NCBI GenBank assembly: GCA_028386065.3
Contig: JAKUCV010000858.1
Location: forward strand, 107,995 to 171,994
Direction: 5' to 3'
Origin: Turnera subulata
Taxonomy: Eukaryota; Streptophyta; Magnoliopsida; Malpighiales; Passifloraceae
Length of the DNA stretch: 64,000 nucleotides
The translations under genes and the position numbers were made by a program. Positions 11,759 to 24,499 of this stretch are shown here, one piece after another. How positions within the stretch are numbered: the first letter of the stretch is position 1; each line of letters starts with the position of its first letter. The notes below the pieces were generated by a model, which saw only the letters and a program-made list of their open reading frames with translations, ran no database searches and was not told where the DNA came from.

Positions 11759-12220
11759 TGTTAGCACCTAAATTTTGCGGACCCATTTTCATGTCATTGT
11801 CATTTGTCGCGTCCGAACTTCATCACGTTTTAAAGTAAAAAAAACAACCCAAAAAAATTTTTTGAAGGTCGTTAGGACCATTTATCTGTCTACTTATCAT
11901 GCTAAAGGCATTGTGGGGTTTCCTGGAGTTTTCTTGGAATTTTTCAGGACTTAGGCAAATTTTCGTATTTTCGGCCCGAAAACATCCCAGTGACAGTCAA
12001 ATCAATCCGAGCACAAAACGGAGGCCTTCGGGGGAATAAACGAAGACATCTGAGGTCACGAACAAACCCAGTACAGACCTTCATTTTTAATGCAACAACC
12101 TCAGTTATACTAGAGATAGATTACAAGGAATTTTCAAAACTAGAGCAGCCCGCAATAATTAAAGTGGACAGGATGTTCCAAACAACGACATCAATCACTG
12201 TATACAGGTCTTTGTGATCC
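11759..12220 (+). mobile_element. LTR-like fragment truncating OSC copy 1
   Basis: OSC exon 15 similarity stops exactly where TGTTAGCACCTAAATTTTGC begins, a typical LTR start in plant gypsy elements. The other end was not located, and the sequence 12220-12475 was not identified. It may be a piece of the same kind of element as at the window start, but this is a guess. Confidence 0.35.
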
Positions 12221-12784
12221 ACAGATAGCAGCATCAGCAATTTAATTCGTGAAGATGAAGTGGGGGAGGCTAGGAGGGAACAGCAGGAGCTCCATTGGAC
12301 GACATTACAAGAGGAACAATGTTGTTGTTGTTAATGCATGTTGACTTCAGAAAAAATTGTGTACTTCTTTATCATGTGTTAATTTATTACACGTTTTTTT
12401 CTGTCTCTAAAAAATTTTTTGTCTAATTCAAATCCTCATTTCGCAAAAAGAAATTAGATAAGTACATATTTTCTATCTATTATATATATTTAAAGCTGTA
12501 TCCCTCACCAGGTTTTGACACATAGGATTTTTGGAGTCTTGCTTTATTGCCATGTGGAGGCTTTGAGCTCTTCCTTTACTGCCATCTGGAGGATTTTAGG
12601 TGTAGTTTGATTGGCCATAATGACAAACATAATTATCCCACAATAACCTGATCTATTATACTCTTTTAAAAAGAATTCCAATCACACTCAAATTGTTCAA
12701 AAGAAAATTCACACGCAAGATTGGTACAGATAACTTATCTTAATTATACTCTATTAAAAAGAATTTCAGACACACCCAAATTGG

Positions 12785-12822
<38 letters not shown>

Positions 12823-14062
12823 CTAGAGTTTCTAATCAATAAAGATAAGGATAAAACTATTTTTATTTAAATTGATGAATCTGATCTTAATTATATTCTT
12901 TTAAAAAGAATTCCAGTCACACCCAAATTGGTCAAAAGAAAACTCACACGCAGAGATTGTTACATATATATTATGTGATTTACTCTATTATTGTTATCTG
13001 ATAAGAATTATATTATATTCAACTAACCTTTAATCATTTTTATTTTTTTATCGTGCATCTCTTCAAAAATTCCATCATCTCTCTATAAATATAGATACAG
13101 TCTTTGTTTGTGTATCTGAAATAACAGTCTCTATATGTGATACAGTTTCTCTATCATTCATTCATTTCCTTTTACTTCTTCTTTATTATTTTTTTTTTGC
13201 ACTACACAAGGTCTAGATATAGTCTCTGTCTGTGTGTGATACAGTTTCCCTATAATTCACTCATTCTCTCTAATTCCTTTTTTGTTTTGTTTCTATTTGC
13301 ATACGTATGAATGTTGATATAATATTAAGGTTATTTTGTCTCTATTAATTAAGCATCCTATTTGTTTTTATATTCTTTTTATTTTCCCAATCTATTTTAA
13401 TTATTTTTATATTTTTTGTTTGTGCAGGAAAAGATATATTAAAGCTTTGGATGAATTGACCCCTGACAATGATTTATAGAAAAATTAAGTTAGAGTTTCG
13501 AGATTGTAGGAATCCTTGAATGCAAAATTATAGAACCCCCTTACTAGCATAGATATGATTTTAATTGATGCAAAGGTATATTTTAATTTTCATGTCTTTT
13601 AATTTGTTAATTTTTCATTTCATAAATTAAATATTCTTTATATTATTATTTTATATAATATTTTTTTTTGGTCTCTTTTATGTTTTATATATTTTTTAAT
13701 TTTTTTCTGTTATTTTCTAATTTTTATTTTAGGACTCAATTACGCATGTTTAAATTATAACATTAATTATTATTAAATATTTTTTATCTATTTTTCTCAT
13801 TTATATTTTATTTTTTGTATTAAATTTTTATTCATAATAATAGATTTTTATATTTATTTTTATGATTTCAATTTTAAAAATGACTTATTTAATGTTTTTT
13901 ATTTTTTTGTTTATTATTAATTAATTCTTATAATTTTTTATTTTGTGTTTAATATTTTTTTGTTTTAGGGGTCAATTATGTAGGCCCAAGCATGGATCAA
14001 TAAATGATGCAGGTATAAATTTACAAAATTAATTATTATTTATATTATTATTGAGTATTTTA

Positions 14063-16100
14063 TGAAACGCCCCGACCCGTATTTACCGTACACAGTAAAC
14101 ACGTGCCGGAATTGTGACGACCCAATCAAAACAAGCCCAGCATACAGTGTATACAACAGAAGATCGGGCCCCAACAGCCCAATATAAAAGCAGCAATAAC
14201 AACGTAACCGGCCCAATGGCCCAATAATGCACAACGGAAGACTTAATAACTCACAAAGACACTGTATGCGACACTGATGCAAACTATGGATCCGAGTCCT
14301 GTCCAAGGGATAACGCTGCAGCCTGTCTGGAATGCATCAAGCCTGTACCACAAATAACTCAACCTACGGGATGAAAGCCAGCAGGTGAGGGCTGAGTCCG
14401 AAGTGCTCACAACCGTGGATAGACGATCAATATGCAACCCTAAAAATTACTCAAAGTCGAAAACAGGCAAAAACCACCAAAACACACCAAACCGAAAGAC
14501 AAGACCCAAAATCGGTCCAAGACCAAAAGACTCAAATTAAAATCCAATTTTTCCAATTTTATCTTTTCCAGGCCCCGTCACGGTTAAGCTAGGGGTAAGA
14601 CCTGGTTATCAACATATTCCGGGTGTCAGACCAAATCCAAGAGAACCCAGGGATCGACATCCCAAAAATAAGAACCCAGGGATAGACATCCCAAAAATAA
14701 TCACGGGATAGACATCTCAAGCATAGACATGCTTATCACAAGTAACCCAGGTCAAGGCCACCACAAAATAGTCTTAAACCATCGAGTCGTACCACTACTC
14801 ATCACGTGACAATTATATTATCATCAACAAAAACCAAATCTCAGGGATCAACATCCCTAACCAAAACACCGGGATAGACATCCCTATCCAAAATCAAGGA
14901 TCGACATCCTTATCACCAATTATTATTTATTCCATTATACTTTATACCCAAAATACACGGTAATAAACATCCAAAACTCAACGTACGGGGATAAACATCC
15001 CAAAACCAAATCACAACAAATGCACAACCAACAGAGCAATAATCATCAAACACAATAACCGAGTAATACAGGCACATACTGAAGGAAATCCATCCTCACC
15101 TTGGTCTATTACTCAACTCCGGAGACAATGACCGGTCCGACGCCGGCTCCTCGGGAAACTACCCGATATCCGAACCTATACAACAAAACAATACATACAC
15201 AAAAAGGCACATAATCGGTATGCTATGATGCCAAAACTGCGAAATAACCCATCCCGGTTCATACCCATTATTATTATCTTTTACCGAAAATATTATACCG
15301 TACGTATATCCGAATATAATTTCGGTACCATACTTCAATTAAAACTCTTTTCAAAATAATTTCATAAATTATTTATACTTTTCCCCAAAATATAATCACC
15401 ATAATTTTCAGAGAAAGATAACATATGTATATATATATATATATATATATTCCACAATTTTATGTTTTTAATAAACTATTTACCATATTATAATTACCAA
15501 ATATTATTATATTAAGAAAACTATATTTCCAGAAAAACTAGTCATACGAAATTACTTCCTAAAAATAAATTCGTATTAATAAATATACCTATATACTTTT
15601 TTTCTAAAGACAAAATACATTTTCCAAACCATTATAATATCAAAATATTACCTATGTATATTTTTTTTCCAAAGTTAATCAGTTACCATAATTTTTCTAG
15701 AGAAATAATATTCCAGAAAAAATATATTTCCATAACGTATTCAGAAAATATAACTATTTTTGTGTATTATATATATATTCCATTTTATTATTTATTTTAT
15801 TATCATGTAATTAAGCAGGCTGGGCATGAACAGTGGGCCATTCAAGCCCATGCCCAAGCCCAGGTTCTGACCCAACGCCCAGCCCATGACCCGTTCGCAA
15901 CTGGGTCAGACCCGCCAACAGGAATGGGTCACCACCTTCATGCGCTCACCTTGGCGGACGTTCGCAGTGCCAAGGCTGTTGCAGGCGACGGCGACGACGA
16001 GGCACGGGAGCAGCGACAGTGGAGGCGCGCGACGAGGGCAAGGCGGCTGCTGGTGGTCGTCGGCAGCAACAGGGCGGTATCCCTGTGGTCGTCTACCCAC
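14063..16100 (-). repeat. 3' LTR (truncated) of the chromovirus-like element
   Basis: This LTR aligns with 18567-20570, about 95% identical by eye over the first 370 bp. Its minus-strand beginning, equivalent to about 20570-21244, is missing, so the polypurine-tract motif abuts the middle of the LTR. It contains repeats of GGGATAGACATCCC-type words (14650-15000) and a TA microsatellite at about 15425. Confidence 0.85.
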
Positions 16101-16234
16101 CTTAAAAAGAATTTCGTCCCCGAAATTCCGTCTTATCCGTGGGTCCTACCATGATAAGCTTCTGGTATACTCCACCAGGTCTCCAAACTCAACCTGAGAT
16201 ACCGCTTATACCCTTAAGCGACATCTCATCCGCT

Positions 16235-16241
16235 TATAAAA
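16235..16241 (+). promoter_or_regulatory. TATA box upstream of antisense ORF A
   Basis: TATAAAA lies 36 bp before the ATG at 16277, on the strand opposite to the retrotransposon. Confidence 0.4.
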
Positions 16242-16276
16242 ACCGAACCTCATGACTGGCAAACTCACACACAGCC

Positions 16277-16654
16277 ATGGACTCTCCACTCCGATCTCGG
16301 ACTACCTCAGACTCCGAGAATAACAGCTTCATCGGCGGCACTGCTTTCCCGACAAGCTCCGATGAAGAACCGCCAAAGAAGCGGTTCAAAACCAACATCA
16401 TCGGCTTGAAGGACCACATGGTCGTCTCCAGCAAACGGCGAAAAAAGCGTGCTCCCAAAGAAGCTGAGGATAAGAAGGGCAAAGCAACGGCTGAAAGCAG
16501 CACTCCGCAGCAGACTCTGACGTAGCTGAACGTCTCACTGAAGAAGATCAGCTCGGCGGTGATGCAAATCGAACTGGCGTGCGCGGAACTCTTCCCTCAC
16601 ATGAAGAACATACAAAAGCTTGTAAAAGGTCTTGAGAAGCAAGTAACTCCTTAG
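16277..16654 (+). pseudogene. Antisense ORF A in LTR element, unknown product, one amber stop
   Basis: The frame from ATG 16277 runs 125 codons to TAG at 16652, interrupted once by TAG at codon 83 (16523-16525). The N-terminal part is Ser/Thr/acid rich, the middle is basic (KRFK near residue 36, then SKRRKKRAPK near residue 53, a plausible nuclear-localisation signal), and the part after the amber codon is helical (LKKISSAVMQIE...). A TATA box lies just upstream and AATAAA words follow at about 16690. Composition is GC-rich against an AT-rich surround. No family was recognised. It runs opposite to the retrotransposon and may be captured host or element-specific accessory sequence. Confidence 0.45.
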
Positions 16655-17488
16655 AGTACTTCTTCTCCGTTGTAAACCGTTATAAAATAAATAAAATAAG
16701 TTTTCTTTTTAAATCAAAATTCTTATATTACAAAGTCTTATGTTAAACAGAAAATCAAAACATCTCAAAGCAAAACAAAAATTAATAATAAGGATATAAA
16801 ATCAAACATAAAGAAATTAAAAATAAAACTCGTTTAACAAAATCAAAACATAAAGAAGTTAAACAAAACACATTTCCATGATCGGTGCTCGTATCGGACG
16901 TAAACATCCTCAATCTCGAGAAACGTAACACGCGCAACTAACAGTGACGTCTGTTTCCCTCGCGAAAAAGACGTTAGTTATCTCGCAAGGCGATGATCAC
17001 GGGAACGTCCTGTGTCCCTCGAAAGAAACGTTACCCATTTGTTCACAAATTCCGCATGAGCCAAAAGCGTCTGTCAAGTCTCGTATCTTTCCACGATGTC
17101 CGAACAGCTGTAAGCTTGTCGGACATGCACTCTACTCGAGGTGTGGCCCCATCAATCTAGCCTCAACGGTCACGGATGCACGTGATAAAAGATGCAAGAA
17201 AATATAGTAAAACCATGAAAAGAAACGCCAAGGTAGCCAGGGCGTTAGAAAATCGTAAGGTGGAAAAGAGCTGAAAAATACTGGCATTTGTAGCCCGAAA
17301 AACGTATAAAGGAACGAAGCAATAAATGAGGCAACGGCAAAATTTTCAAAAGGCAAAATCTTGAAGATCGAAAACGGTTTGGAGCTTTGTGAAGGGAATC
17401 TGCTTTTCCCATCATTGAAAAATTCTTTAGACCTTTCCGGGGATAGGTGGGGTCTAAACTTTGAAAAACAAACGGTAAACTTTTTTTC

Positions 17489-17495
17489 TATAAAA
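17489..17495 (+). promoter_or_regulatory. TATA box upstream of antisense ORF B
   Basis: TATAAAA at 17489-17495 lies about 112 bp before the ATG at 17607, with an A/C-rich leader-like sequence in between. Confidence 0.4.
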
Positions 17496-17606
17496 GGAAA
17501 AACAACGGAAAGTGAAAACCATAAAGCATCCAAGAGAAAACAAAACATCCAGGCAACCAAAACCACAACGTTCAGAAAAAAAAAAAACACCACTCGTCGA
17601 GACAAC

Positions 17607-18290
17607 ATGCCTGCTCCCTCATCCGTCTTCTTCGTTGAAGGTGCCAACCTAGGCAGAAGAAACCGGCTGACCTATAGCATGATCAACGAGCGTCCAGAAG
17701 AACTACCAAATGAACTCGGCAGAATGCCTCATCTTGTCTTCATCGACGAACTCTACTCGTCCAGATTCTTCGTCACTCCTATGGAAGAGACGTTCTTCCT
17801 AGAGGACCATGGCACCCTGAGGACCTCCTTCTACAGCTCGGCAAACTCCGTCATGTTTTTCATCTCTGAAAAACTTTAGGAGTTCAACCTAGAGTCCACT
17901 TGCCAATCCCTGGAGCAAGGTGCCTACTACCAGCTCTCGATGACTGCCCAAAGCATGTCCAGAATGACTCGATTACCTCCAACTTGGCCAAAGGCCCGAC
18001 TGCTGGTGTGGAACTGCAGAGGAGTCGCTAGGCGTTCCCAGGAGATCTCGCGTACCCTGAGGGACCTGAAGAACCAATACAAGCCCAACATGGTTCTTCT
18101 CACGGAGACCCAGTGGCAACCTGAAGACGATCACGGTCTCATCCCACTCCGGTTCCCTGCAGCAAACCGGTTCGAGCTTCCTGGCCAGAACAACGCGGGC
18201 GCCATGTGGTTCTCGTGGAGCGACAGGATCACGGTCAACATCAACAATGACCCCAACAGCTTCAGGGTCAACGTCGTTCCAAGGCGATGA
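17607..18290 (+). pseudogene. Antisense ORF B in LTR element with endonuclease/exonuclease/phosphatase-like domain
   Basis: One frame runs from ATG 17607 to TGA 18290 (227 codons) with a single in-frame TAG at 17877-17879 (codon 91). The first 90 residues were not recognised. After the amber codon, the segment with LLVWNCRGVARRSQ, PNMVLLTET and AGAMWFSW matches the start of the EEP (APE-like endonuclease) domain of plant LINE ORF2 and relatives (WNCRG, ET motif). The domain stops after about 100 residues, before the catalytic Asp/His motifs, and no reverse transcriptase follows. It lies antisense to the LTR element, downstream of ORF A. It could be a truncated LINE piece or captured coding sequence. 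Confidence 0.55.
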
Positions 18291-18566
18291 ATGTATTTTC
18301 TCTTTTTTAAAAAAAAAATCAATGTAATTTAAATGTTTGTAATGAAAATATTAGTATTATTAATAATATTTATATTTCAGCTTATTTATGGCATCATTTA
18401 CCTCTTATGTGAATGTTCTGCGACAGCTGGCATCCCTTGACTGGATTCATAATGCACTAATTAAAATGATACAAAGTAATAAACAAATGGAGCAAACTAT
18501 GCAAACAAGGATAACAAACACACAAAGACTTCCCAACAAGACCAAACGCCCGCTCCGCTACCAAAA

Positions 18567-19924
18567 TGAAACGCCTCGACCCGTATTTACCGTACACAGT
18601 AAACACGTGCCGGAACTATGACGACCCAATCAAAACAAGCCCAGCATACAGTGTATACAATAGAAGCTCGGGCCCCAACAGCTCAATATAAAAGCAACAA
18701 TAACACGTAACCGGCCCAATGGCCCAATAATGCACAGCGGAGGACTTAATAACTCACAAAAACACTGTATGCGACACTGATGCAAACTATGGATCCGAGT
18801 CCTGTCCAAGGGATAACGCTGCAGCCTGTCTGGAATGCATCAAGTCTGTACCACAAATAACTCAACCTACAAGATGAAAGCCCGCAGGTGAGGGGTGAGT
18901 CCGAAATGCTCACAACCATGGATAGACGATCAATATGCAACCCTAAAAATTACTTAAAGTCAAAAACAGGCAAAAACCACCAAAACACACCAAACCGAAA
19001 GACAGGACCCAAAACCGGTCCAAGACCAAAAGACTTAAATTAAAATCCAATTTTTCCAATTTTATCTTTTTCGGGCCCCGTCACGGTTAAGCTAGGGGTA
19101 AGACCTGGTTATCAACATATTCCGGGTGCCAGACCAAATCCAAGAGAACCCAGGGATCGACATCCCAAAAATAAGAACCCAGGGATAGACATCCCAAAAA
19201 TAATCACGGGATAGACATCCCAAGCATAGACATGCTTATCACAAGTAACCCAGGTCAAGGCGACCACAAAATAGTCTTAAACCACGAGTCGTACCACTAC
19301 TTATCACGTGACAATTATATTATCATCAACCAAAACCAAATCTCAGGGATCAACATCCCTAACCAAAACACCGGGATAGACATCCCTATCCAAAATCCAG
19401 GATCGACATCCTTATCACCAATTATTATTTATTCCATTATACTTTATACCCAAAAGACACGGTAATAAACATCCAAAACTCAACGTACGGGGATAAACAT
19501 CCCAAAACCAAATCACAACAAATGCACAACCAACAGAGCAATAATCATCAAACACAATAACCGAGTAATACAGGCACATATTGAAGGAAATCCATCCTCA
19601 CCGTGGCCGATTACTCAACTCCGGAGACAATGACCGGTCCGACGCCGGCTCCTCGGAAAACTACCCGATATCCGAACCTATACAACAAAACAATACATAC
19701 ACATAAAAGCGCATAATCGGTATGTTATGATGCCAAAACTGCGAAATAACCCATCCCGGTTCATACCCGTTATTATTATCTTTTACCGAAAATATTATAC
19801 CGTACGTATATCCGAATATAATTTCGGTACCATACTATAATTAAAACTCTTTTCAAAATAATTTCATAAATTATTTATACTTTTTCCCAAAAAATAATCA
19901 CCATAATTTTCTGAGAAAGATAAC

Positions 19925-19960
<36 letters not shown>

Positions 19961-21244
19961 CAAAATTTTATATTTTTAATAAACTATTTACCATATTATA
20001 ATTACCAAATATTATTATACTAAGAAAACTATATATCCAGAAAAACTAGTCATACGAAATTACTTCCTAAAAATAAATTCGTATTAATAAATATACCTAT
20101 ATACTTTTTTTTCCAAAGACAAAATACATTTTCGAAACCATTATAATATCAAAATATTACCTATGTATATTTTTTTTCCAAAGGTAATCAGTTACCATAA
20201 TTTTTCTAGAGAAATAATATTCCAGAAAAAATATATTTCCATAACGTATTCAGAAAATATAACTATTTATGTGTATTATATATATATTCCATTTTATTAT
20301 TTATTTTATTATCATGTAATTAAGAAGGCTGGGCATGAACAGTGGGCCATTCAAGCTCATGCCCAAGCCCAGGTTCTAACCCAACGCCCAGCCCATGACC
20401 CGTTCGCAACTGGGTCAGACCCGCCAACAGAAATGGGTCACCACCTTCATGCGCTCACCTTGGCGGACGTTCGCGGTGGCGAGGCTGTAGCAGGCGACGG
20501 CGACGACGAGGCACGCGACGCGGGCAAGGCGGCTGCTGCTGGTCGTCGGCGGCAGCAGGGCGGCAGCGTCGGTGTTTGCGAGGTGGGTTGCTTCGTCGGC
20601 GGTGGATCTCCTCACGGCGGCGTCGGTTGCTTGGAGCTGTAGGCGGCGGCGAGCTGCAGAGGGGACGGCGACGGCAAGGGCAGGGAGGAGAAGGAAGTAA
20701 GGAGAGGGCGGCGGCTTGTGGTGGTGGCGTCGGCGGCCGGTCCTCCTCCTCCTCTTTTCTTTTTCATTCATTTTCTTTCTTCTCTTTTTTTTTTGTTTCA
20801 GTTTCTTTTTTTTCTTCTCTTTTTTTCTTTCTTCTTCTTTCTTTTCTCTCTTTTTTTCCCCTCTCTTTTTCTTTTTCTTCTCCTCTTCTTTCCCTTCCTG
20901 CTTTCTTCTTCCTTTAAAAACTGTGGAATCACTGTGAAACCTGTGATTCCTTCAATAATGCAGCTTGTCTGCATTACGAAGCGAGTCCGGTCCGGAACAG
21001 AAAATAACTGAAACCCCTTAGTTATTTTCCGGTGTGATTTTTCGTAGGATTCCGGGACCCGAAAAATACCAACTTAGGTCCGAAAAATCCACGAAAAAAT
21101 CACGAGCGCGGGAAAACTCTCGGTTTCGAAAAACTACGCTCGATTTACCTTGAATTAATTACCCAAGAATAATTCAACGTAAATCACGGTAAAAAAATTT
21201 TTACAGTCCCGGTAAAAATTCAAATTTTTACACGGGCTGCTACA
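18567..21244 (-). repeat. 5' LTR of the chromovirus-like element
   Basis: A complete 2,678-bp LTR with TG...CA ends on the minus strand. GC-rich (20455-20720) and polypyrimidine (20745-20910) stretches give long chance frames. Its outer end matches the outer end of the solo LTR at 7376. Confidence 0.85.
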
Positions 21245-22136
21245 TTTTATTTTTCTTTCTAATTTTTTTCTATTTTCTATTTTAATTTTCTTTCTTCATA
21301 ATAATAGTTTTTTAGTTTTTTTCCTTATTTTTATTTTTAGAAATTACCCTCTTATTTTTTTGTTTTTTTATTATTAAATTAACTATTTTAATTTTTCTTT
21401 TATTGTTTCATATATATTTTTGGTTTTGGGACTCACTAATGTATGTTTAAATATAAAAGATTAAGTATTATTTATATGATTATTAAACAGTTTATTTTAT
21501 TTATTTTCCTGATCTATATTCAATTTTCTAATTTAATTTTTTTCTAGATAATAAAATTTTTTTATTTATTTTCCTGAGTTATATTTTTATTAAAATTAGT
21601 CTTTTAAGTTTTTTTTTACTTTTTGTTGCCCTTCATTAATGCTTTTGATTATTACCTTTGTTTTTAATATTTTTGTTGTTTTTTGGCTCAATGATCCATG
21701 CTTAACTTTGTAAAATTAATTATTTTTTATATTCTATTTATTCATTTACTAATTTATGTTTTAAAAATTAATCTCTTATATTTTTTATTATTATTAATTA
21801 ATTCTTTTAACTTTTTCTTTGGTTGTTTAATATGTTTTTTTGTTTTAGGGGCCAATAATGCATATTTAAGTTTTAAAATTTAGTTATTATTTATATTATT
21901 ATTAAATAGTTTATTTTATTTAATTTTCTTATTTGTATTCTAATTTATATTTTAATAATTTTTTATTTATTTTCCAGAGCTATATGAAAAAATGAAAAAA
22001 ATTGTATAATTTAGAAACAAATTATGTACAATTTTTTTAATATTACATAATAAATGCCTAGAAATAGTAGTTAAAATGTTAATTTTTTTCAAAAAATTAA
22101 TTAATAAGCAAGCCCGTGGAACTTACGGGAAGTGAG

Positions 22137-22140
22137 CTAG
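22137..22140 (+). other. Helitron 3' terminus (CTAG)
   Basis: The hairpin at 22112-22128 is followed after 8 nt by CTAG and then T, the canonical Helitron end. Confidence 0.75.
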
Positions 22141-22637
22141 TATATGTAAATGCTCCTCCTTGTACAGTCATATTCACGCAATCAATGGAATATGAAAAGT
22201 GTTTTGGGTTCTAGGGTTTTAGTACCCGATTTTTAAATTTGTAACAATCGTGTAACTCCATTTTTTTCGGTTACAATCATGTATCCCGACTTTTAAGTTT
22301 CAATTAGGGCATAATCCTCGGTAAGGATGCAATGTGTCATGTGGTGTGCAGTTCTATGTGTTTTTTCTAATTGGATCCCCCATTAATTTTATTTTTTCCT
22401 CCCTGAAAACAAAAATAAAAAATTTGGAAATTTTATTTTTTTAACTTAAAATTTATGCGACCTACATGAAAAAAAAAACATGTGCCACCACACCCATAAG
22501 ATGACACGGAGCTGCCCGAATATCTACTAGGGTAAATGACGAAAATAGATTCTGAAAGTCAGGGTAAAAGAAAAGTCGATGTATTAGTACAAACCTAAAG
22601 GTGGGGTAACTAAGAACCTCCCAAAATCCAAGTCTTT

Positions 22638-22921
22638 TTTTTTTCTTTTCTGGTTAAATTCATTAATGCATGAAGCTTACATACAAGCTGTAACAAGCAT
22701 AAGAAACCACATGGAGGAGAGCTAAGACTCCACTTTTCAGTTTGGTTCTGAAAGAACACTTCTTCAACAACTCTTCTCCGAAAACCATTTGGTTTTATCC
22801 ATCCAAATAATGTTTTGCTTTTCAAAAGATCATGAAAAGCTGAAAACTTCTTCTGAGAACAGGTTTCCAAATAGGTAATTCCTGGATCAAAAGAAAAAGC
22901 TAAAGATGCAATGAACTGCGC
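22638..22921 (-). mobile_element. 5'-truncated LINE 3'-end insertion, TSD AATCCAAGTCTTT
   Basis: A 284-bp segment begins with a T-rich run (a poly-A tail on minus) and is flanked by AATCCAAGTCTTT (22625-22637 and 22922-22934). The words after the tail, about a TTCATTAATGCATGAAG-like stretch, resemble 3' ends of plant LINEs. It is short and non-coding. Confidence 0.7.
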
Positions 22922-23114
22922 AATCCAAGTCTTTGAAACAACTATACAGCTATGTATTTAAATTTTTAATAAAACAAACAGTGTTACAAAAAGGATAAAC
23001 ACTAGAATAATTAATTGTTATTGTATTTATTTTCAAAACCACAAGTAACCAACATCAATTAGTGGAAGAATGACTACCTGATATGTAGGGGAAGAGTATT
23101 CCTTTAGCAAGTGC

Positions 23115-23266
<152 letters not shown>

Positions 23267-24499
23267 GTGTAGTAATTTGGACGTATGTCATTAAATATGA
23301 TAATATTTTTAAATCATTTAGAGAAAAATTTTAACATTTTATGAACTTTTTACATTCTATTAAGCTATTCCTAAATTAAGAACAAATTCTTGAAATTCTA
23401 TTGTATTACGACTATGTCTTCGCGAGTTCTACAAACTCTAAGAATTTCATAGTACTAATACTATGTCTCTTGAAGTTCTTTATATTTAGATAATTTTTTA
23501 AAAAATTCTAACATTAAGTACAAACTCTTAAAACTCTTCACATCTTATGCCTATAAATAGGAGCACAGATATTAGGAATAACTCACCTCTGTAATCACAC
23601 TTTGAAAGACAAATAATAAGATCTGTCTCCTATTCTCTCCATTCTTTCCTCCTCTTCTTTCATAGTCTATATTTGTCTAACATAATTTTATTAACTTCAA
23701 AATTATCACCAAGATAGAATTCAAACTCTCAGTTCGTTCATAATAAAAGAAAATTTTCAAGGGGTAAGCTAAGATAAAATTAAGGTAGATTTAAGTGTTA
23801 TTTTTCTTCATATTTTTTTCTTTTAAAAAATATATTAGAATGATATAGATATTTTTTTTACATAGTCTCTTTTTTGCATGTCACCACCCGATTGATGTGT
23901 AACATGGAGCAGTGACTAGTCAATATATATATATTAGAGAAGAGACCCAAATGTGGTGAGGACACTTGGCATTTGTGGTGCCTACATGTGGCATTCCCAC
24001 CCATATTTGTGTTTAATTATTGTCATAAATGTTATGGCTTCTATCTTCCCTTTCTAACACCGACTTTCAGAAATTAGGCTTGAAAGACAATTGGCATTTG
24101 ACATGCCGATTCGGATTAAGTACACTCTATCATCCCCACTTCAATTGATTTTAATTATTGCCATCAATGAGATGGCTTCTCCCTCCCTATTCCATGTCTT
24201 ACGTACAGAGTTTAGGTTTGGAAGCCCATCCATCCTATGGAAACGGAACCTCTCTGGGATGTGGAAGGTCTCATTGGCATTAATGCAATAACTGTATTGA
24301 TTAACATCCATCACTGTAGCCCGGAAAAGGGTGCACATGCCTTGCAATTTTTTCTATCCACCCGCCTATATAATGATGAGGCGTCACATTGGTGGTCTTG
24401 GATGCGCAGCCATTAACCCCTGCCAATTTGGTCTTCCTGCCGCAGTTGTTTGTGCTGTTACCCCGCCCAAATTTGTGTTGTACCCCTGATCATTGTAAC

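Larger units (their letters stand above)
14063..21244 (-). mobile_element. Large-LTR Ty3/gypsy chromovirus-like element, non-autonomous, TSD TTTTA
   Basis: TTTTA flanks the element (14058-14062 and 21245-21249). On the minus strand the 5' LTR is 18567-21244 (TGTAGCAGCCCGTG...GAGGCGTTTCA). A PBS complementary to a tRNA-Met-like primer (minus strand TGGTAGCGGAGC, 18552-18563) follows 3 nt later. Next to the 3' LTR the minus strand reads AATTTCGGGGACGAAATTC then TTTTTAAGG (about 16101-16130), the motif that precedes the 3' LTR of Tekay/Del-type chromoviruses. The internal region (16101-18566) is only 2.5 kb and encodes no gag, protease, RT or integrase. It instead carries two ORFs in the opposite direction. 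The 3' LTR has lost about 0.6 kb of its start. Confidence 0.85.
12476..22140 (+). mobile_element. Probable Helitron (9.7 kb) enclosing an LTR retrotransposon
   Basis: The 3' end is convincing: an AT-rich tail, then a hairpin CCCGT-GGAACTT-ACGGG (22112-22128), 8 nt, then CTAG at 22137-22140 followed by T. The best 5' end is TCTATTATATATATTTAAAG at 12476, preceded by A, so the insertion fits the A^T rule. Both flanks inside (12.5-14.0 and 21.2-22.1 kb) are AT-rich, with diverged direct repeats around GGYCAATNATGYA. No Rep/helicase is encoded, so it is non-autonomous. The 5' end is less certain than the 3' end. A 7.2-kb LTR element accounts for most of the length. Confidence 0.6.

Noticed and set aside
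16523..17879. Programmed readthrough at the two amber codons of the antisense ORFs
   Set aside because: The bases after both TAG codons (CTG and GAG) do not match known efficient readthrough contexts such as CAA-UUA; simple decay is more likely. Conservation in other copies would reopen it.
20415..21011. Several overlapping frames rich in Arg/Ala or Phe/Ser
   Set aside because: They come from the GC-rich and polypyrimidine parts of the 5' LTR at 18567-21244.
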